A DNA stretch of 64,000 nucleotides from Streptomyces sp. V4I2 (GCF_030817655.1 NZ_JAUSZM010000003.1:7440001-7504000); one strand, 5' to 3'. Positions 43,930-52,311 are shown, counted from the first letter of the stretch. Made by a program: numbers and translations. Notes: generated by a model from the letters alone, not told the origin.

Positions 43930-45144
43930 ATGCACCGCAACAAGCGAGTTCTCGCGCTCGCCGTCGCCCTCGCCGCCGCCACGGCGACGCTGACCGGTCC
44001 CGCGGCGAGCGCCGCACCCAGGGCCCCGCACACCGAGCCGATCAGCGTCACGCCGGACGGCAAGGCGGGCAACGGTGCCACGAGCACCGCCGTCATCAGC
44101 CGCAACGGCCGCCACAGCGCCCTCACCTCGGACGCCGAGGACCTGGACCCCAATGTCCCGCACGGCGGCATGTACCTGCGCGACCCGCACACCGGGAAGC
44201 TCCGGTTCGCAGGCTTCGGCGGCCTGGTCGCGGTCCTGAACGACGGCCGCTACGTCTACGCCGAGTACGCCGCGACCACCGACGTGTGGATCCATGACAT
44301 CGCCACGGGCAAGCGCGTCGGGTTCGGCATCGAGGTTCCCGAGGGCTTCACCGGGCAGCCCGCCGAGGTCTCCGTGAGCCCCAACGGCCGTTACGCCGTC
44401 TACACGCTCCAGGATCCCGCCGACGGCACCAGCGTGGTCTTCCTGCGCGACCGCGTCGCCGGCACCACCGAGCGGATCAGCCACCCGAAGCCCACCTGGG
44501 AGCCCCGCAACGCCTTCCGGCCCACCGTCAGCGACGACGGGCGCCGTGTCGTCTACCAGTACAACTACGCGAACGGCCCGCGCGGCGACGACTGGGGCGA
44601 CGTCTGGATGTACGACCGCACCACGGGCAAGCACACCCAGATCGACCGCTCTTACGACGGCTCGAAGACCGAACGGGAGTCGCTGAACCCGTCCATCAGC
44701 GGCAACGGCCGTACGGTCGTCTTCGAGTCCCGGGACACCCACCTCGTCCCGGAGGACAACGACGCCAGCTGGAACGTGTTCGTGCACGACATCGCCACGG
44801 GGAAGAACCAGCGCATCCACGGCACCCAGGGCGGACCCGGCCAGGTCTACACCCGCAACGCCGCGGTGAGCGCCGACGGCCGGTACGTCACGTTCATGTC
44901 GGAGGTGACGGAGCCCGGCAGCCAGTACGGCAAGGAATGGCCCGTCTACCTGCGGGACCTGAAGAAGGGCACCACGACCCTGGCCACCCCGGACACCACC
45001 GGCGGCACCGCGACGGCCGAGGTCCTGCCGGGCCGGATCGCCGACGGCGCCCGCAAGGTCCTCTTCCAGTCGTCCGACTCGACGCTGATCCCGGCCGGCG
45101 ACACCAACGAGGGCACCGACGCCTTCGTACGGCACCTGCGATGA
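43930..45144 (+). CDS. Second secreted TolB-like beta-propeller protein
   Basis: A 404-residue protein with signal peptide MHRNKRVLALAVALAAATAT to AASAAPRAP and TolB-type blades: ISRNGRHSALTS, VSPNGRYAVYT, VSDDGRRVVYQY, ISGNGRTVVFES and VSADGRYVTFMS. I prefer ATG 43930 (GGGGGAAC site, normal signal peptide); an in-frame ATG at 43897 overlaps the previous stop. Shared architecture with the upstream gene suggests an old duplication. The stop lies beside the cimA leader region. Confidence 0.85.
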   Translation: MHRNKRVLALAVALAAATATLTGPAASAAPRAPHTEPISVTPDGKAGNGATSTAVISRNGRHSALTSDAEDLDPNVPHGGMYLRDPHTGKLRFAGFGGLVAVLNDGRYVYAEYAATTDVWIHDIATGKRVGFGIEVPEGFTGQPAEVSVSPNGRYAVYTLQDPADGTSVVFLRDRVAGTTERISHPKPTWEPRNAFRPTVSDDGRRVVYQYNYANGPRGDDWGDVWMYDRTTGKHTQIDRSYDGSKTERESLNPSISGNGRTVVFESRDTHLVPEDNDASWNVFVHDIATGKNQRIHGTQGGPGQVYTRNAAVSADGRYVTFMSEVTEPGSQYGKEWPVYLRDLKKGTTTLATPDTTGGTATAEVLPGRIADGARKVLFQSSDSTLIPAGDTNEGTDAFVRHLR

Positions 45145-45159
45145 TCAGCACAGTGCTCG

Positions 45160-45165
45160 TATCCT
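45160..45165 (+). promoter_or_regulatory. Candidate -10 element for the cimA leader transcript
   Basis: TATCCT would place a start near 45172, just before the leader stems and the Ile-Ile leader peptide. I see no convincing -35, so this is tentative. Confidence 0.3.
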
Positions 45166-45177
45166 GAGACGGACAGT

Positions 45178-45216
45178 GAGCACGGGGACGGTCTGTGCCA
45201 GACTGCCTCCGTGCTC
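45178..45216 (+). promoter_or_regulatory. 5' stem of the cimA leader, sequestering the leader-peptide start
   Basis: GAGCACGG (45178-45185) pairs with CCGTGCTC (45209-45216). The GTG at 45211 proposed as leader-peptide start is within the right arm. Confidence 0.4.
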
Positions 45217-45261
45217 TCGTTCGCCACGATTATTGGCAGCAGGCGCGCCGGTCCGCAGTGA
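45211..45261 (+). CDS. Putative cimA leader peptide with tandem Ile codons
   Basis: GTG opens a 16-codon ORF, MLSFATIIGSRRAGPQ, whose two adjacent Ile codons are ATT ATT, rare in this GC-rich genome. A stem starts at the base after its stop, and a T-tailed terminator follows 55 nt later. This is the same spacing as at ilvB in this window. No good Shine-Dalgarno sequence is visible, which is the main weakness. It would sense isoleucyl-tRNA, matching citramalate synthase's role in isoleucine synthesis. Confidence 0.5.
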   Translation: MLSFATIIGSRRAGPQ

Positions 45262-45288
45262 CCGCTCCGTACGACCAGGTACGAGCGG
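45262..45288 (+). promoter_or_regulatory. Stem following the cimA leader stop codon
   Basis: CCGCTC (45262-45267) pairs with GAGCGG (45283-45288), and GTAC pairs with GTAC inside. The stem begins immediately after the leader TGA, as in the ilvB leader. Confidence 0.55.
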
Positions 45289-45316
45289 ACACCGTCGTCT
45301 TCGACCCGCGCGCAGA

Positions 45317-45342
45317 CCTCTCGCACCCGCGAGAGGTTTTTC
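45317..45342 (+). terminator. cimA attenuator terminator
   Basis: CCTCTCGC (45317-45324) and GCGAGAGG (45329-45336) form a perfect stem with loop accc, followed by five T and then another four-T run (cgctttt). It stands about 110 nt before the cimA ATG in the leader region, so it should be conditional. Confidence 0.8.
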
Positions 45343-45452
45343 GCTTTTCTGGCCCACCCGCAGCCGGAGGCGAGAGCGCGAGGGACCATGTGAGGACGGT
45401 GGAGCCGGTCATTCCGGTACAGACCGAGATCCGACACAGGAGCCTTGACACC

Positions 45453-47057
45453 ATGACCGAACCCAGCGAACTCGACGATTCCTTCCACGTCTTCGACACC
45501 ACCCTGCGCGACGGCGCCCAGCGGGAGGGCATCAACCTCACCGTGGCGGACAAGCTGGCCATCGCACGGCACCTGGACGACTTCGGCGTGGGCTTCATCG
45601 AGGGCGGCTGGCCAGGCGCCAACCCGAGGGACACCGAGTTCTTCGCCCGCGCGCGGCAGGAGATCGACTTCAAGCACGCCAAGCTGGTCGCCTTCGGCGC
45701 GACCCGCAGGGCCGGCGCCAAGGCCGCCGAGGACCCCCAGGTCAAGGCACTCCTGGACTCGGGAGCCGACGTCATCACCCTCGTGGCCAAGTCCCACGAC
45801 CGGCATGTGGAGCTCGCCCTGCGCACCACGCTGGACGAGAACCTGGAGATGGTCCGCGACACCGTTTCCTTCCTGCGTGAGCAGGGGCGCCGGGTCTTCG
45901 TCGACTGCGAGCACTTCTTCGACGGCTACCGCGCGAACCCCGAGTACGCCAAGGCGGTCGTCCGGTCCGCCTCCGAGGCCGGCGCGTCCGTCGTCATCCT
46001 CTGCGACACCAACGGCGGCATGCTCCCCGCGCAGATCCAGGCGGTCGTCTCGACGGTCCTCGCCGACACCGGCGCCCGCCTCGGCATCCACACCCAGGAC
46101 GACACGGGCTGCGCGGTCGCCAACACCCTGGCCGCGGTGGATGCGGGCGCGACGCACGTCCAGTGCACGGCGAACGGCTACGGCGAGCGGGTCGGCAACG
46201 CCAACCTCTTCCCGGTCGTCGCGGCCCTGGAACTCAAGTACGGCAAGAAGGTCCTCCCCGACGGCAAGCTCCGCGAGATGACCCGCATCTCGCACGCGAT
46301 CGCCGAGGTCGTGAACCTCACCCCCTCCACCCACCAGCCCTACGTCGGCGTCTCCGCCTTCGCCCACAAGGCCGGCCTGCACGCCTCCGCCATCAAGGTC
46401 GACCCCGACCTGTACCAGCACATCGACCCCGAGCAGGTCGGCAACACCATGCGGATGCTGGTCTCCGACATGGCCGGCCGCGCGTCGATCGAGCTCAAGG
46501 GCAAGGAACTCGGCATCGACCTCGGCGGCGACCGCGCGCTGGTCCAGCGGGTCGTCGACCGGGTCAAGGAGCGCGAGCTCAAGGGCTACACGTACGAGGC
46601 GGCCGACGCGTCCTTCGAACTCCTGCTGCGCGCCGAGGTGGAGGGCAGGCCCCTCAAGTACTTCGAGGTCGAGTCCTGGCGCGCGATCGTCGAGGACCGC
46701 CCCGACGGCACCCACGCCAACGAGGCCACGGTCAAGCTCTACGCCAAGGGCGAGCGCATCGTCGCCACGGCGGAGGGCAACGGCCCCGTCAACGCCCTCG
46801 ACCGCACCCTCAGGGTCGCGCTGGAGAAGATCTACCCCCAGCTCGCCAAGCTCGACCTCGTCGACTACAAGGTCCGCATCCTGGAGGGCGTCCACGGTAC
46901 GTCCTCCACCACCCGCGTGCTCATCTCCACGTCCGACGGGGCGGGGGAGTGGTCCACGGTGGGCGTCGCCGAGAACGTGATCGCCGCGTCCTGGCAGGCC
47001 CTGGAGGACGCTTACACGTACGGGCTGCTGCGGGCGGGCGTGGAGCCCGCGGAGTAG
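45453..47057 (+). CDS. cimA: (R)-citramalate synthase (LeuA2-like)
   Basis: A 534-residue enzyme of the isopropylmalate/citramalate synthase family that condenses pyruvate with acetyl-CoA to start a threonine-independent route to 2-oxobutyrate and isoleucine. The catalytic barrel has FDTTLRDGAQREGINLTVADKL, FIEGGWPGANP, ILCDTNGGMLP, GIHTQDDTGCAVANTLAAV and QCTANGYGERVGNANL. A C-terminal LeuA-dimer regulatory domain follows from about residue 400. The group is CimA/LeuA2 rather than LeuA by its short N-terminus and GWPGANP. ATG 45453 follows AGGAG. Attenuation by the upstream leader is proposed. Confidence 0.93.
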   Translation: MTEPSELDDSFHVFDTTLRDGAQREGINLTVADKLAIARHLDDFGVGFIEGGWPGANPRDTEFFARARQEIDFKHAKLVAFGATRRAGAKAAEDPQVKALLDSGADVITLVAKSHDRHVELALRTTLDENLEMVRDTVSFLREQGRRVFVDCEHFFDGYRANPEYAKAVVRSASEAGASVVILCDTNGGMLPAQIQAVVSTVLADTGARLGIHTQDDTGCAVANTLAAVDAGATHVQCTANGYGERVGNANLFPVVAALELKYGKKVLPDGKLREMTRISHAIAEVVNLTPSTHQPYVGVSAFAHKAGLHASAIKVDPDLYQHIDPEQVGNTMRMLVSDMAGRASIELKGKELGIDLGGDRALVQRVVDRVKERELKGYTYEAADASFELLLRAEVEGRPLKYFEVESWRAIVEDRPDGTHANEATVKLYAKGERIVATAEGNGPVNALDRTLRVALEKIYPQLAKLDLVDYKVRILEGVHGTSSTTRVLISTSDGAGEWSTVGVAENVIAASWQALEDAYTYGLLRAGVEPAE

Positions 47058-47064
47058 CCACTGC

Positions 47065-47553
47065 TCAACACGAGTCCTCGGCGAGTTCCTCGAACTCGTC
47101 GAGGCTCATGGCCCGGCCGTCGGCCCATACCTGCGCCGTCTTGAGCACGGCGAGATCGCTCGCCCGGAACGTGACGATGCCGGTGTACTCGTAGTTGAAC
47201 TCCGCCTTTCCGAAGCCGAGTTCATAGGTGTACGACGACACGAGCCGTTGCGGCCCGACCGCCCGGGCGTGCCAGGCGGCGGGCGGAGAGAAGAGCGGGA
47301 ACTCGGCGTCGGCACCACGCCGCTTGCCGGCCACATTCCACCCGGACAGCAACTCCCCGGACTCCTCCTCGTCCGGCGCCCCGGAGAGCGACAGGCCCTG
47401 GATCAGGTCGTCGCCGCAGGTTCTTACGACGGCCTGAGGTCTGCCTTGACCGTCCAGCCGCACCGCGACCAACGGCAGGATCTCCGCCCCGCACCCGCTC
47501 AACAGTCCTACGGCGGCGACCACTCCGGCTACCGCGACGACGTACCGTCTCAT
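47065..47553 (-). CDS. Putative lipoprotein
   Basis: A 162-residue protein starting MRRYVVAVAGVVAAVGLLSGC, a clear lipoprotein signal with lipobox LSGC. The mature part has two conserved-looking blocks, QAVVRTCGDDLIQGLSL and YTYELGFGKAEFNYEYTGIVTF, and a C-terminal Cys. I do not recognise the family. ATG 47553 has a GAGGGGGG site. It is convergent with cimA, with 7 nt between stops. Confidence 0.75.
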   Translation of the reverse strand: MRRYVVAVAGVVAAVGLLSGCGAEILPLVAVRLDGQGRPQAVVRTCGDDLIQGLSLSGAPDEEESGELLSGWNVAGKRRGADAEFPLFSPPAAWHARAVGPQRLVSSYTYELGFGKAEFNYEYTGIVTFRASDLAVLKTAQVWADGRAMSLDEFEELAEDSC

Positions 47554-47678
47554 CCCTGCCCCCCTCGCGCTGCTGACCTGAGCACACCACTGGTCACAGC
47601 GCCGCACGACCACCGTTGCGCACCGGTCTCGTTGCGGTCGTACAACTTGGGTTGAGTGCGCGGTTCCTTCTCGGCCTC

Positions 47679-48248
47679 ATGGCCCACCACTCGTCCCCCC
47701 GGCGGCCATCGCCCCCAAACGTGCCTTTCCCGCCGCGCCAGCGTGAGGAACGCGGTCCAAGTGCCGGGAGTCACGGTGAAGTTGGGGCCCCCGTCGCCAT
47801 CGACCGCTTCGAAGGCGAAGTCCCCTTCGCGAATCCACCCGCCGAAGGCATCTTCACCTGGGGCAGCGACACCGACGACCCGCCCGCCCTCCGGCTCACC
47901 GCCCGCGAAGACGCCCCCGAGGGCGACAAGGTGCTCACCGGCACTTACGACATCAGCGGCTACGGCGGCTTCACCCACGACTTCCTGACGACGCTCGGCA
48001 AGGCACCGGAGGGCGGGGCGACGACGCTGAAGGCGCTCGCCGTCGCGGCCGCCGTGGCCGAGAAGGCCGGCGCGGAGGAGGCGGGACGCGCGCTCGTGAC
48101 CAAGGCTCGGCTGGTCGTCCAGCAGAAGGTGGGCCAGGACATCACGGCGGCGGTCGCGAAACCCTTCGCCGACGCGGACCATCTGCTGCTGACCGAGCGG
48201 TACGGAAAGGCGGTGGAGAAGCTGACGACGGCGTACCGGGCGTCCTGA
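47679..48248 (+). pseudogene. Composite remnant: glycosidase-type carbohydrate-binding segment joined to another tail
   Basis: The frame contains APVAIDRFEGEVPF and FTWGSDTDDPPALRL, then LTGTYDISGYGGFTHDF, which is the galactose-binding-like module found near the end of actinobacterial secreted glycosidases. It then passes abruptly into a helical Ala-rich segment (TLKALAVAAAVAEKAGAEEA) ending ERYGKAVEKLTTAYRAS, like the last helices of a different secreted protein. There is no signal peptide, and the N-terminus is low-complexity. I read it as fused leftovers of a deletion, though a small expressed ORF cannot be excluded. Confidence 0.5.
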
Positions 48249-48301
48249 CAGCCTCCGCCGCACGTATGTCTGATTGTGAGCCTTTCGGGTAGTTTCGAGG
48301 T

Positions 48302-49660
48302 ATGAAGGCCGCGAACCCCGTCCGAGGCCCCGTCGGACTGCTGACCGCACTGGCGCTCGCCGTCCTGACCGCTCTGGCGGTCCTCATGGCGGGCGCCCCG
48401 CGCGCCTTGGCGGCCACCGACGTCTCGACCATCGCCGAGGCCCTCCGCGAGGACCCGGTCTACGTCGCCCCGGCCGCCGCCGACCAGCTGTCGTCCGCGG
48501 ACGCGGACGCACTGTCCGAGCAGATCAGGGCTGCGGACAAGGCCCTGTTCGTGGCGGTCCTGCCTGCCGACCAGCCCACGGAGAAGCTCTTCACCGACCT
48601 GCGCACCGCGACCGGCATCACGGGCCTGTACGCGATCCGCGTCGGCGACCGCTTCGACGCCCAGGCCGACTCGTCGGTCCTGCCGTCGGCCGCCGTGGAC
48701 AACCTCGTCAGCAGCGTCGCGACCGAGAAGGACACCGAGACCCAGCTGGACGACTTCGCCGACCGCGCCCTGACCAACATGGGCGGCGCGGCCCCCTCCG
48801 CCTGGGACTCCACCGACAACGACGGCGGCGGATCCACCACCGCCCTGATCACCGCCGGTGCGGTCCTGGTGGCCGGCGGCGGTGGCGCGTACGCACTGGT
48901 CCGGCGCAGGCGGCGCCGGCACGAGGAGGAGCAGCGGGCCGCGCTGGAGAAGCTGCGGGTCGTGGTCGACGAGGACATCACCGCCTTCGGCGAGGAGCTG
49001 GACCGTCTGGACTTCCACCCCGGGGAGCCGGGCGCGACCGACGCCATGCGCGAGGACTACGAGCGCGCGCTCGACTCGTACGAGAAGGCGAAGACGTTCA
49101 TGGCCCAGGCCGTGAAACCGGAGGACGTCCGGGCCGTCACCCAGTCCATCGAGGACGGCCGCTTCTCCCTCGCCAAACTCGCCGCCCGCCGCGAGGGCCG
49201 ACCGCTGCCCGAACGCCGGGCGCCCTGCTTCTTCGACCCGCGCCACGGCCCCTCGGTCGCCGACGTGACCTGGACACCGGTGGACGGCGCCCCGCGAGAG
49301 GTCCCGGTCTGCGCGGCGGACCGCACCCGCCTGGCCGACGGCCGCGACCCGGTGATCCGCGAGGTCGACACCGACCGGGGCCGCCGCCCCTACTGGGACG
49401 CGGGCCCCGCCTACGGCCCCTGGGCCGGCGGCTACTTCGGCGGCGGCATCCTGCCCGGCCTCCTCATCGGCACCATGCTCGGCAGCATGATGGCCACCCC
49501 GGCCTACGCGGCCGACTACGGCTCCGGTTACGGCGACTTCGGCGCCGCCGGCTACGAGGGCGGCGACGTCTCCGGCGCGGACTTCAACACCGACGACTTC
49601 AGCGGCGGCTTCGGCGGCGGCGACTTCGGAGGCGGCGGGGACTTCGGCGGAGGGTTCTGA
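48302..49660 (+). CDS. TPM-domain-like membrane protein with Gly-rich tail
   Basis: A 452-residue protein. A signal peptide/first helix (about 12-38) is followed by an extracellular TPM-like domain (about 40-165), a transmembrane helix (TALITAGAVLVAGGGGAYALV, about 180-200) with an RRRRRR stop-transfer, and a cytoplasmic coiled-coil/helical region. A Cys pair (CFFDP...CAADR) follows, with a hydrophobic GILPGLLIGTMLGSMMATPAYA segment and a Gly/Asp/Phe-rich end of repeated GGGDFGGG type. The architecture is conserved in streptomycetes as I recall, function unknown. The start has a GAGGT site directly upstream. Confidence 0.8.
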   Translation: MKAANPVRGPVGLLTALALAVLTALAVLMAGAPRALAATDVSTIAEALREDPVYVAPAAADQLSSADADALSEQIRAADKALFVAVLPADQPTEKLFTDLRTATGITGLYAIRVGDRFDAQADSSVLPSAAVDNLVSSVATEKDTETQLDDFADRALTNMGGAAPSAWDSTDNDGGGSTTALITAGAVLVAGGGGAYALVRRRRRRHEEEQRAALEKLRVVVDEDITAFGEELDRLDFHPGEPGATDAMREDYERALDSYEKAKTFMAQAVKPEDVRAVTQSIEDGRFSLAKLAARREGRPLPERRAPCFFDPRHGPSVADVTWTPVDGAPREVPVCAADRTRLADGRDPVIREVDTDRGRRPYWDAGPAYGPWAGGYFGGGILPGLLIGTMLGSMMATPAYAADYGSGYGDFGAAGYEGGDVSGADFNTDDFSGGFGGGDFGGGGDFGGGF

Positions 49661-49970
49661 CGCGTCCTGTGCCCATCCCGCGGCGGGGGTGCGCGTCCCT
49701 GGGGGCCCAGACCCCCGGGCCTAGGCCCACCCACCACCCGTCTCGGTCTCTTGATTGGTTCACCTCTCGACCCACCGAGTCGGGTGGTGGGTGGGCGAGG
49801 TCGGGGGTCCAGGGGGCGGAGCCCCCTGGCGGGGTCGAAGGGGCAGCGCCCCTGGGGATGGGACGGGTAGGGGCGGCGGGGGCGAAACCACCGAACACGG
49901 GCCCGGCACAAAGCGCACCGGACCCGCGAACGTGCGTACGAGATACGAGACGAGGCGAGACAGCCGCGCG
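49661..49970. repeat. Intergenic inverted-repeat region between converging genes
   Basis: There is no gene. CCCACCCACCACCCG (49726-49740) is exactly complementary to CGGGTGGTGGGTGGG (49781-49795) across a 40-nt spacer. Weaker pairing extends outward to about 49698 and 49830. A separate hairpin CCAGGGGGC-gga-GCCCCCTGG is at 49809-49829. The latter is, from memory, a very common Streptomyces intergenic motif. The whole probably terminates transcription from both sides. Confidence 0.75.
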
Positions 49971-50753
49971 TCAGAGCGACGACGCGGCCGAGGCGATCGC
50001 GGAGGCGAAGGTCGAGACCTCGCTGTAGACGCCGGGCGCGTTGGGCCGGGCGCAGCCTATGCCCCAGCTGACGATGCCGACCTGGATCCAGGCGTTGGCG
50101 CTGTCCCGTCGGAACATCGGCCCGCCCGAGTCGCCCTGGCAGGTGTCGACGCCCCCGGACGCGTATCCGGCGCAGATCTCCTCGGAGGCGACGAGGCCGC
50201 TGTACCCGCTGTAGGAACGACACGTGGCGTCACTGACGAACGGCACGCTCGCCTTGAGCATGTACCGCTGCTGTGCCCCACCCTCGGAGGCCGACCCCCA
50301 TCCGGCGACGGTGAACGTACCGGTGTTGTACTGGTTGGTCGTGGCGATCTTCAGTGTCGGCAGGTTGATGGGCGAGGCGAGCTTGATGAGCGCCCAGTCC
50401 TTGCCGGTGCCGTTGTAGCCGGGCGCCCGGTAGACGTAGGTGGACCGGACCTGGACCCGGCCGCTGGTGGACTGCAGGTCCACGACACCGGCGGTGGCGG
50501 TGATGCTGGTGTTGGCGCCGGTCGCGCCCACGCAGTGCGCGGCGGTGAGCACGATCTGCTGGGTGTACAGCGCACCGCCACAGCCCATCGAGAGCCGGAC
50601 CATGAACGGGAACTCGCCCTGCGCGGCGCGGGTTCCGCCGACGACGGGCGCGGGGGCGGCGGTGGCCGTCGAGACGGGCTGAAGGCTGGCGATCGCGAGG
50701 GCGGCGGCGCCGACGGCCGCGCATCTCTTGAGGGCCGTGAGGAGTCTCTTCAA
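49971..50753 (-). CDS. sprT: Secreted trypsin (SprT type)
   Basis: A 260-residue pre-pro-trypsin. The signal peptide (KRLLTALKRCAAVGAAALA) and a very short propeptide precede the mature start VVGGTRAAQGEFPFMVRL, which matches S. griseus trypsin from memory, as does most of the rest. The catalytic His is in LTAAHC, Asp in KDWALIKL and Ser in GDSGGP, with the specificity Asp in VDTCQGDSGG. Six Cys are placed as in S. griseus trypsin. The TTG start (GGAAGG site 6 nt away) is preferred; the longer frame upstream lacks a signal peptide. Confidence 0.94.
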   Translation of the reverse strand: MKRLLTALKRCAAVGAAALAIASLQPVSTATAAPAPVVGGTRAAQGEFPFMVRLSMGCGGALYTQQIVLTAAHCVGATGANTSITATAGVVDLQSTSGRVQVRSTYVYRAPGYNGTGKDWALIKLASPINLPTLKIATTNQYNTGTFTVAGWGSASEGGAQQRYMLKASVPFVSDATCRSYSGYSGLVASEEICAGYASGGVDTCQGDSGGPMFRRDSANAWIQVGIVSWGIGCARPNAPGVYSEVSTFASAIASAASSL

Positions 50754-50850
50754 CGTGATGCCTTCCGTGGGGGGTTGACCTGGGGACCGTGCAGCACGTG
50801 CGGACGAAACACAGAATTGACGTGCGCATGACATCGCAACCACAAACAAA

Positions 50851-50872
50851 TGCCCATGTGCTGGCATGGGCA
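50851..50872. promoter_or_regulatory. Palindrome upstream of sprT
   Basis: TGCCCATG (50851-50858) and CATGGGCA (50865-50872) form a perfect 8-bp inverted repeat with a 6-nt spacer, about 100 nt upstream of sprT in AT-richer DNA. It may be an operator. S. griseus sprT is AdpA-dependent, but this does not match the AdpA consensus well. Confidence 0.4.
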
Positions 50873-51029
50873 GGTCAAATCTGTTGCTGGATTATGGGAA
50901 CGCCGTGAGCACCGGCACAAGGGGTGTGATTCAGCCACGCGCGCAGCGCTCACCGGCCGCCTCTCGGGTGAGTGAACCCGAGACCCAACGAGGACCGTTC
51001 CTGGCCTACTCCCCGCCTACGGTGTCCCC

Positions 51030-51596
51030 ATGACCGCCCCCGAAGACCCGCAGCCCCGAGCCTTCGACACCGCGACCGACCTCGACGCCTGGCTCGCCGC
51101 CCACCCCGCGCCCCACCCCGGCCTCTGGGTGAAGGTCGCCAAGAGGTCCTCGGGCCTGCCCTCCGTCACCGCCGCCGAGGTCAACGACGTGAGCCTGTGT
51201 CACGGCTGGATCACCGGTCAGCGCAGGAGCCTCGACGCGACGCACTACCTGCAACGGATCACCCCGCGCCGCCCCGGCAGCCTCTGGTCGATGGTCAACG
51301 TCCGGCGGGTGGCGGAACTGACGGCGGCCGGCCGGATGCGCCCCGCCGGACTCACCGAGGTGGCGGCCGCCAAGGCCGACGGCAGATGGGACGCGGCGTA
51401 CGAGTCCCAACGCGAGGCCACGGTCCCCGACGACCTGGCCGCGGCCCTGGAGCGGAACCCGCGAGCCAAGGCCGCGTTCGAACGCCTCGGCAAGACCGAC
51501 CAGTACCTCACCATGCTCCCCGTGCTGCGCGCCCGTACCCCGGAGAGTCGCGAGGTCCAACTCACGGCAACCGTCAAGAAATTGGCTCAGGGATGA
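51030..51596 (+). CDS. YdeI/OmpD-associated family protein
   Basis: A 188-residue cytosolic protein with the YdeI-family pattern: AWLAAHPAPHPGLWVKVAKRSSG, SLCHGWITGQRRSLDATHYLQRITPRRPGSLWSMVN, LTEVAAAKADGRWDAAYES and the C-terminal FERLGKTDQYLTMLPVLRARTPESR. Members are annotated as OmpD-associated or bacteriocin-protection proteins without a defined reaction. It is convergent with the YceI gene. Confidence 0.88.
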   Translation: MTAPEDPQPRAFDTATDLDAWLAAHPAPHPGLWVKVAKRSSGLPSVTAAEVNDVSLCHGWITGQRRSLDATHYLQRITPRRPGSLWSMVNVRRVAELTAAGRMRPAGLTEVAAAKADGRWDAAYESQREATVPDDLAAALERNPRAKAAFERLGKTDQYLTMLPVLRARTPESREVQLTATVKKLAQG

Positions 51597-51702
51597 CACG
51601 CCGAGCGCCCGCCCTCCCGGTGCGCCGGAGTGGAGAGCGGGTGCGCTCGAAGGCCGAAGGCCGGGTGGCGCGAAGGGGTCACCGGCGTTGCCGCCGGCAG
51701 CC

Positions 51703-52311
51703 TCACGCGTTCTTGATCGCCGAGATGTCGAAGTTCAGCTTGATCTTGTCGGAGACCAGGACGCCGCCCGTCTCCAGCGCCGCGTTCCAGGTCAGGCCCC
51801 ACTCGGAGCGGATGATCTCCGCCTTGCCCTCGAAGCCGACGCGCTCGTTGCCGAAGGGGTCCTTCGCGGCGCCGTTGAACTCGAGGTCGATGGTGATCGG
51901 CTTGGTGACGCCGAGGACGCTGAGGTCGCCGGTGATGCGGTAGTCGTCGCCGCCCAGGGCCTCCGCCGACGTCGAGCGGAAGGTCATCGTCGGGAACTCG
52001 TCCGTCTTGAAGAAGTCCGAGCTCTTGAGGTGACCGTCGCGGTCCGCGGAACCCGTGTCGATGCTGTCCATCTTGACGTCGATGGACGCCGTGGACGCGG
52101 ACGGGTCGCTGCCGTCGAGGTGCAGCGAGCCGCTGAAGTCGAGGAACTTGCCCTTGACGTTGGTGACCATGGCGTGCCGGGCGACGAAGCCGAGCGCGGA
52201 GTGGGACGCGTCGATGGTGTAGTCGCCGGTCAGTGCGGCCAGGTCGGGGTTCACGGCGGCGGGCGCCGCGGCGGTCGTGTCGGTGGTGTCCTTGCGGCCG
52301 AAGATGCTCAT
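51703..52311 (-). CDS. YceI family lipid-binding-like protein
   Basis: A 202-residue protein of the YceI lipocalin-like fold, with GDYTIDASHSALGFVARHAMVTNVKGKFLDFSG, DSIDTGSADRDGHLKSSDFF and LEFNGAAKDPFGNERVGFEGKAEIIRSEWGLTWNA. YceI proteins bind isoprenoid-like ligands. No signal peptide is seen, so it is probably cytosolic. ATG 52311 follows AAGGAG; an upstream extension is rejected. Confidence 0.92.
   Translation of the reverse strand: MSIFGRKDTTDTTAAAPAAVNPDLAALTGDYTIDASHSALGFVARHAMVTNVKGKFLDFSGSLHLDGSDPSASTASIDVKMDSIDTGSADRDGHLKSSDFFKTDEFPTMTFRSTSAEALGGDDYRITGDLSVLGVTKPITIDLEFNGAAKDPFGNERVGFEGKAEIIRSEWGLTWNAALETGGVLVSDKIKLNFDISAIKNA

Noticed and set aside
45141..45167. Mini-ORF MISTVLVS beside the second TolB-like stop, with Ile/Val/Leu codons
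   Set aside because: It looks like a leader peptide but has no ribosome site and lies upstream of the likely -10 (TATCCT). Its distance to the terminator (150 nt) is too long. The 45211 ORF fits the ilvB layout better.
45195..45452. 86-residue N-terminal extension of cimA
   Set aside because: It is open only by chance through the leader and would read through the attenuator terminator. CimA proteins start near FHVFDTTLRDGAQ, and 45453 has an AGGAG site.
50754..50867. Longer trypsin start
   Set aside because: It would bury the signal peptide 40 residues inside the protein; TTG 50753 has a good ribosome site.
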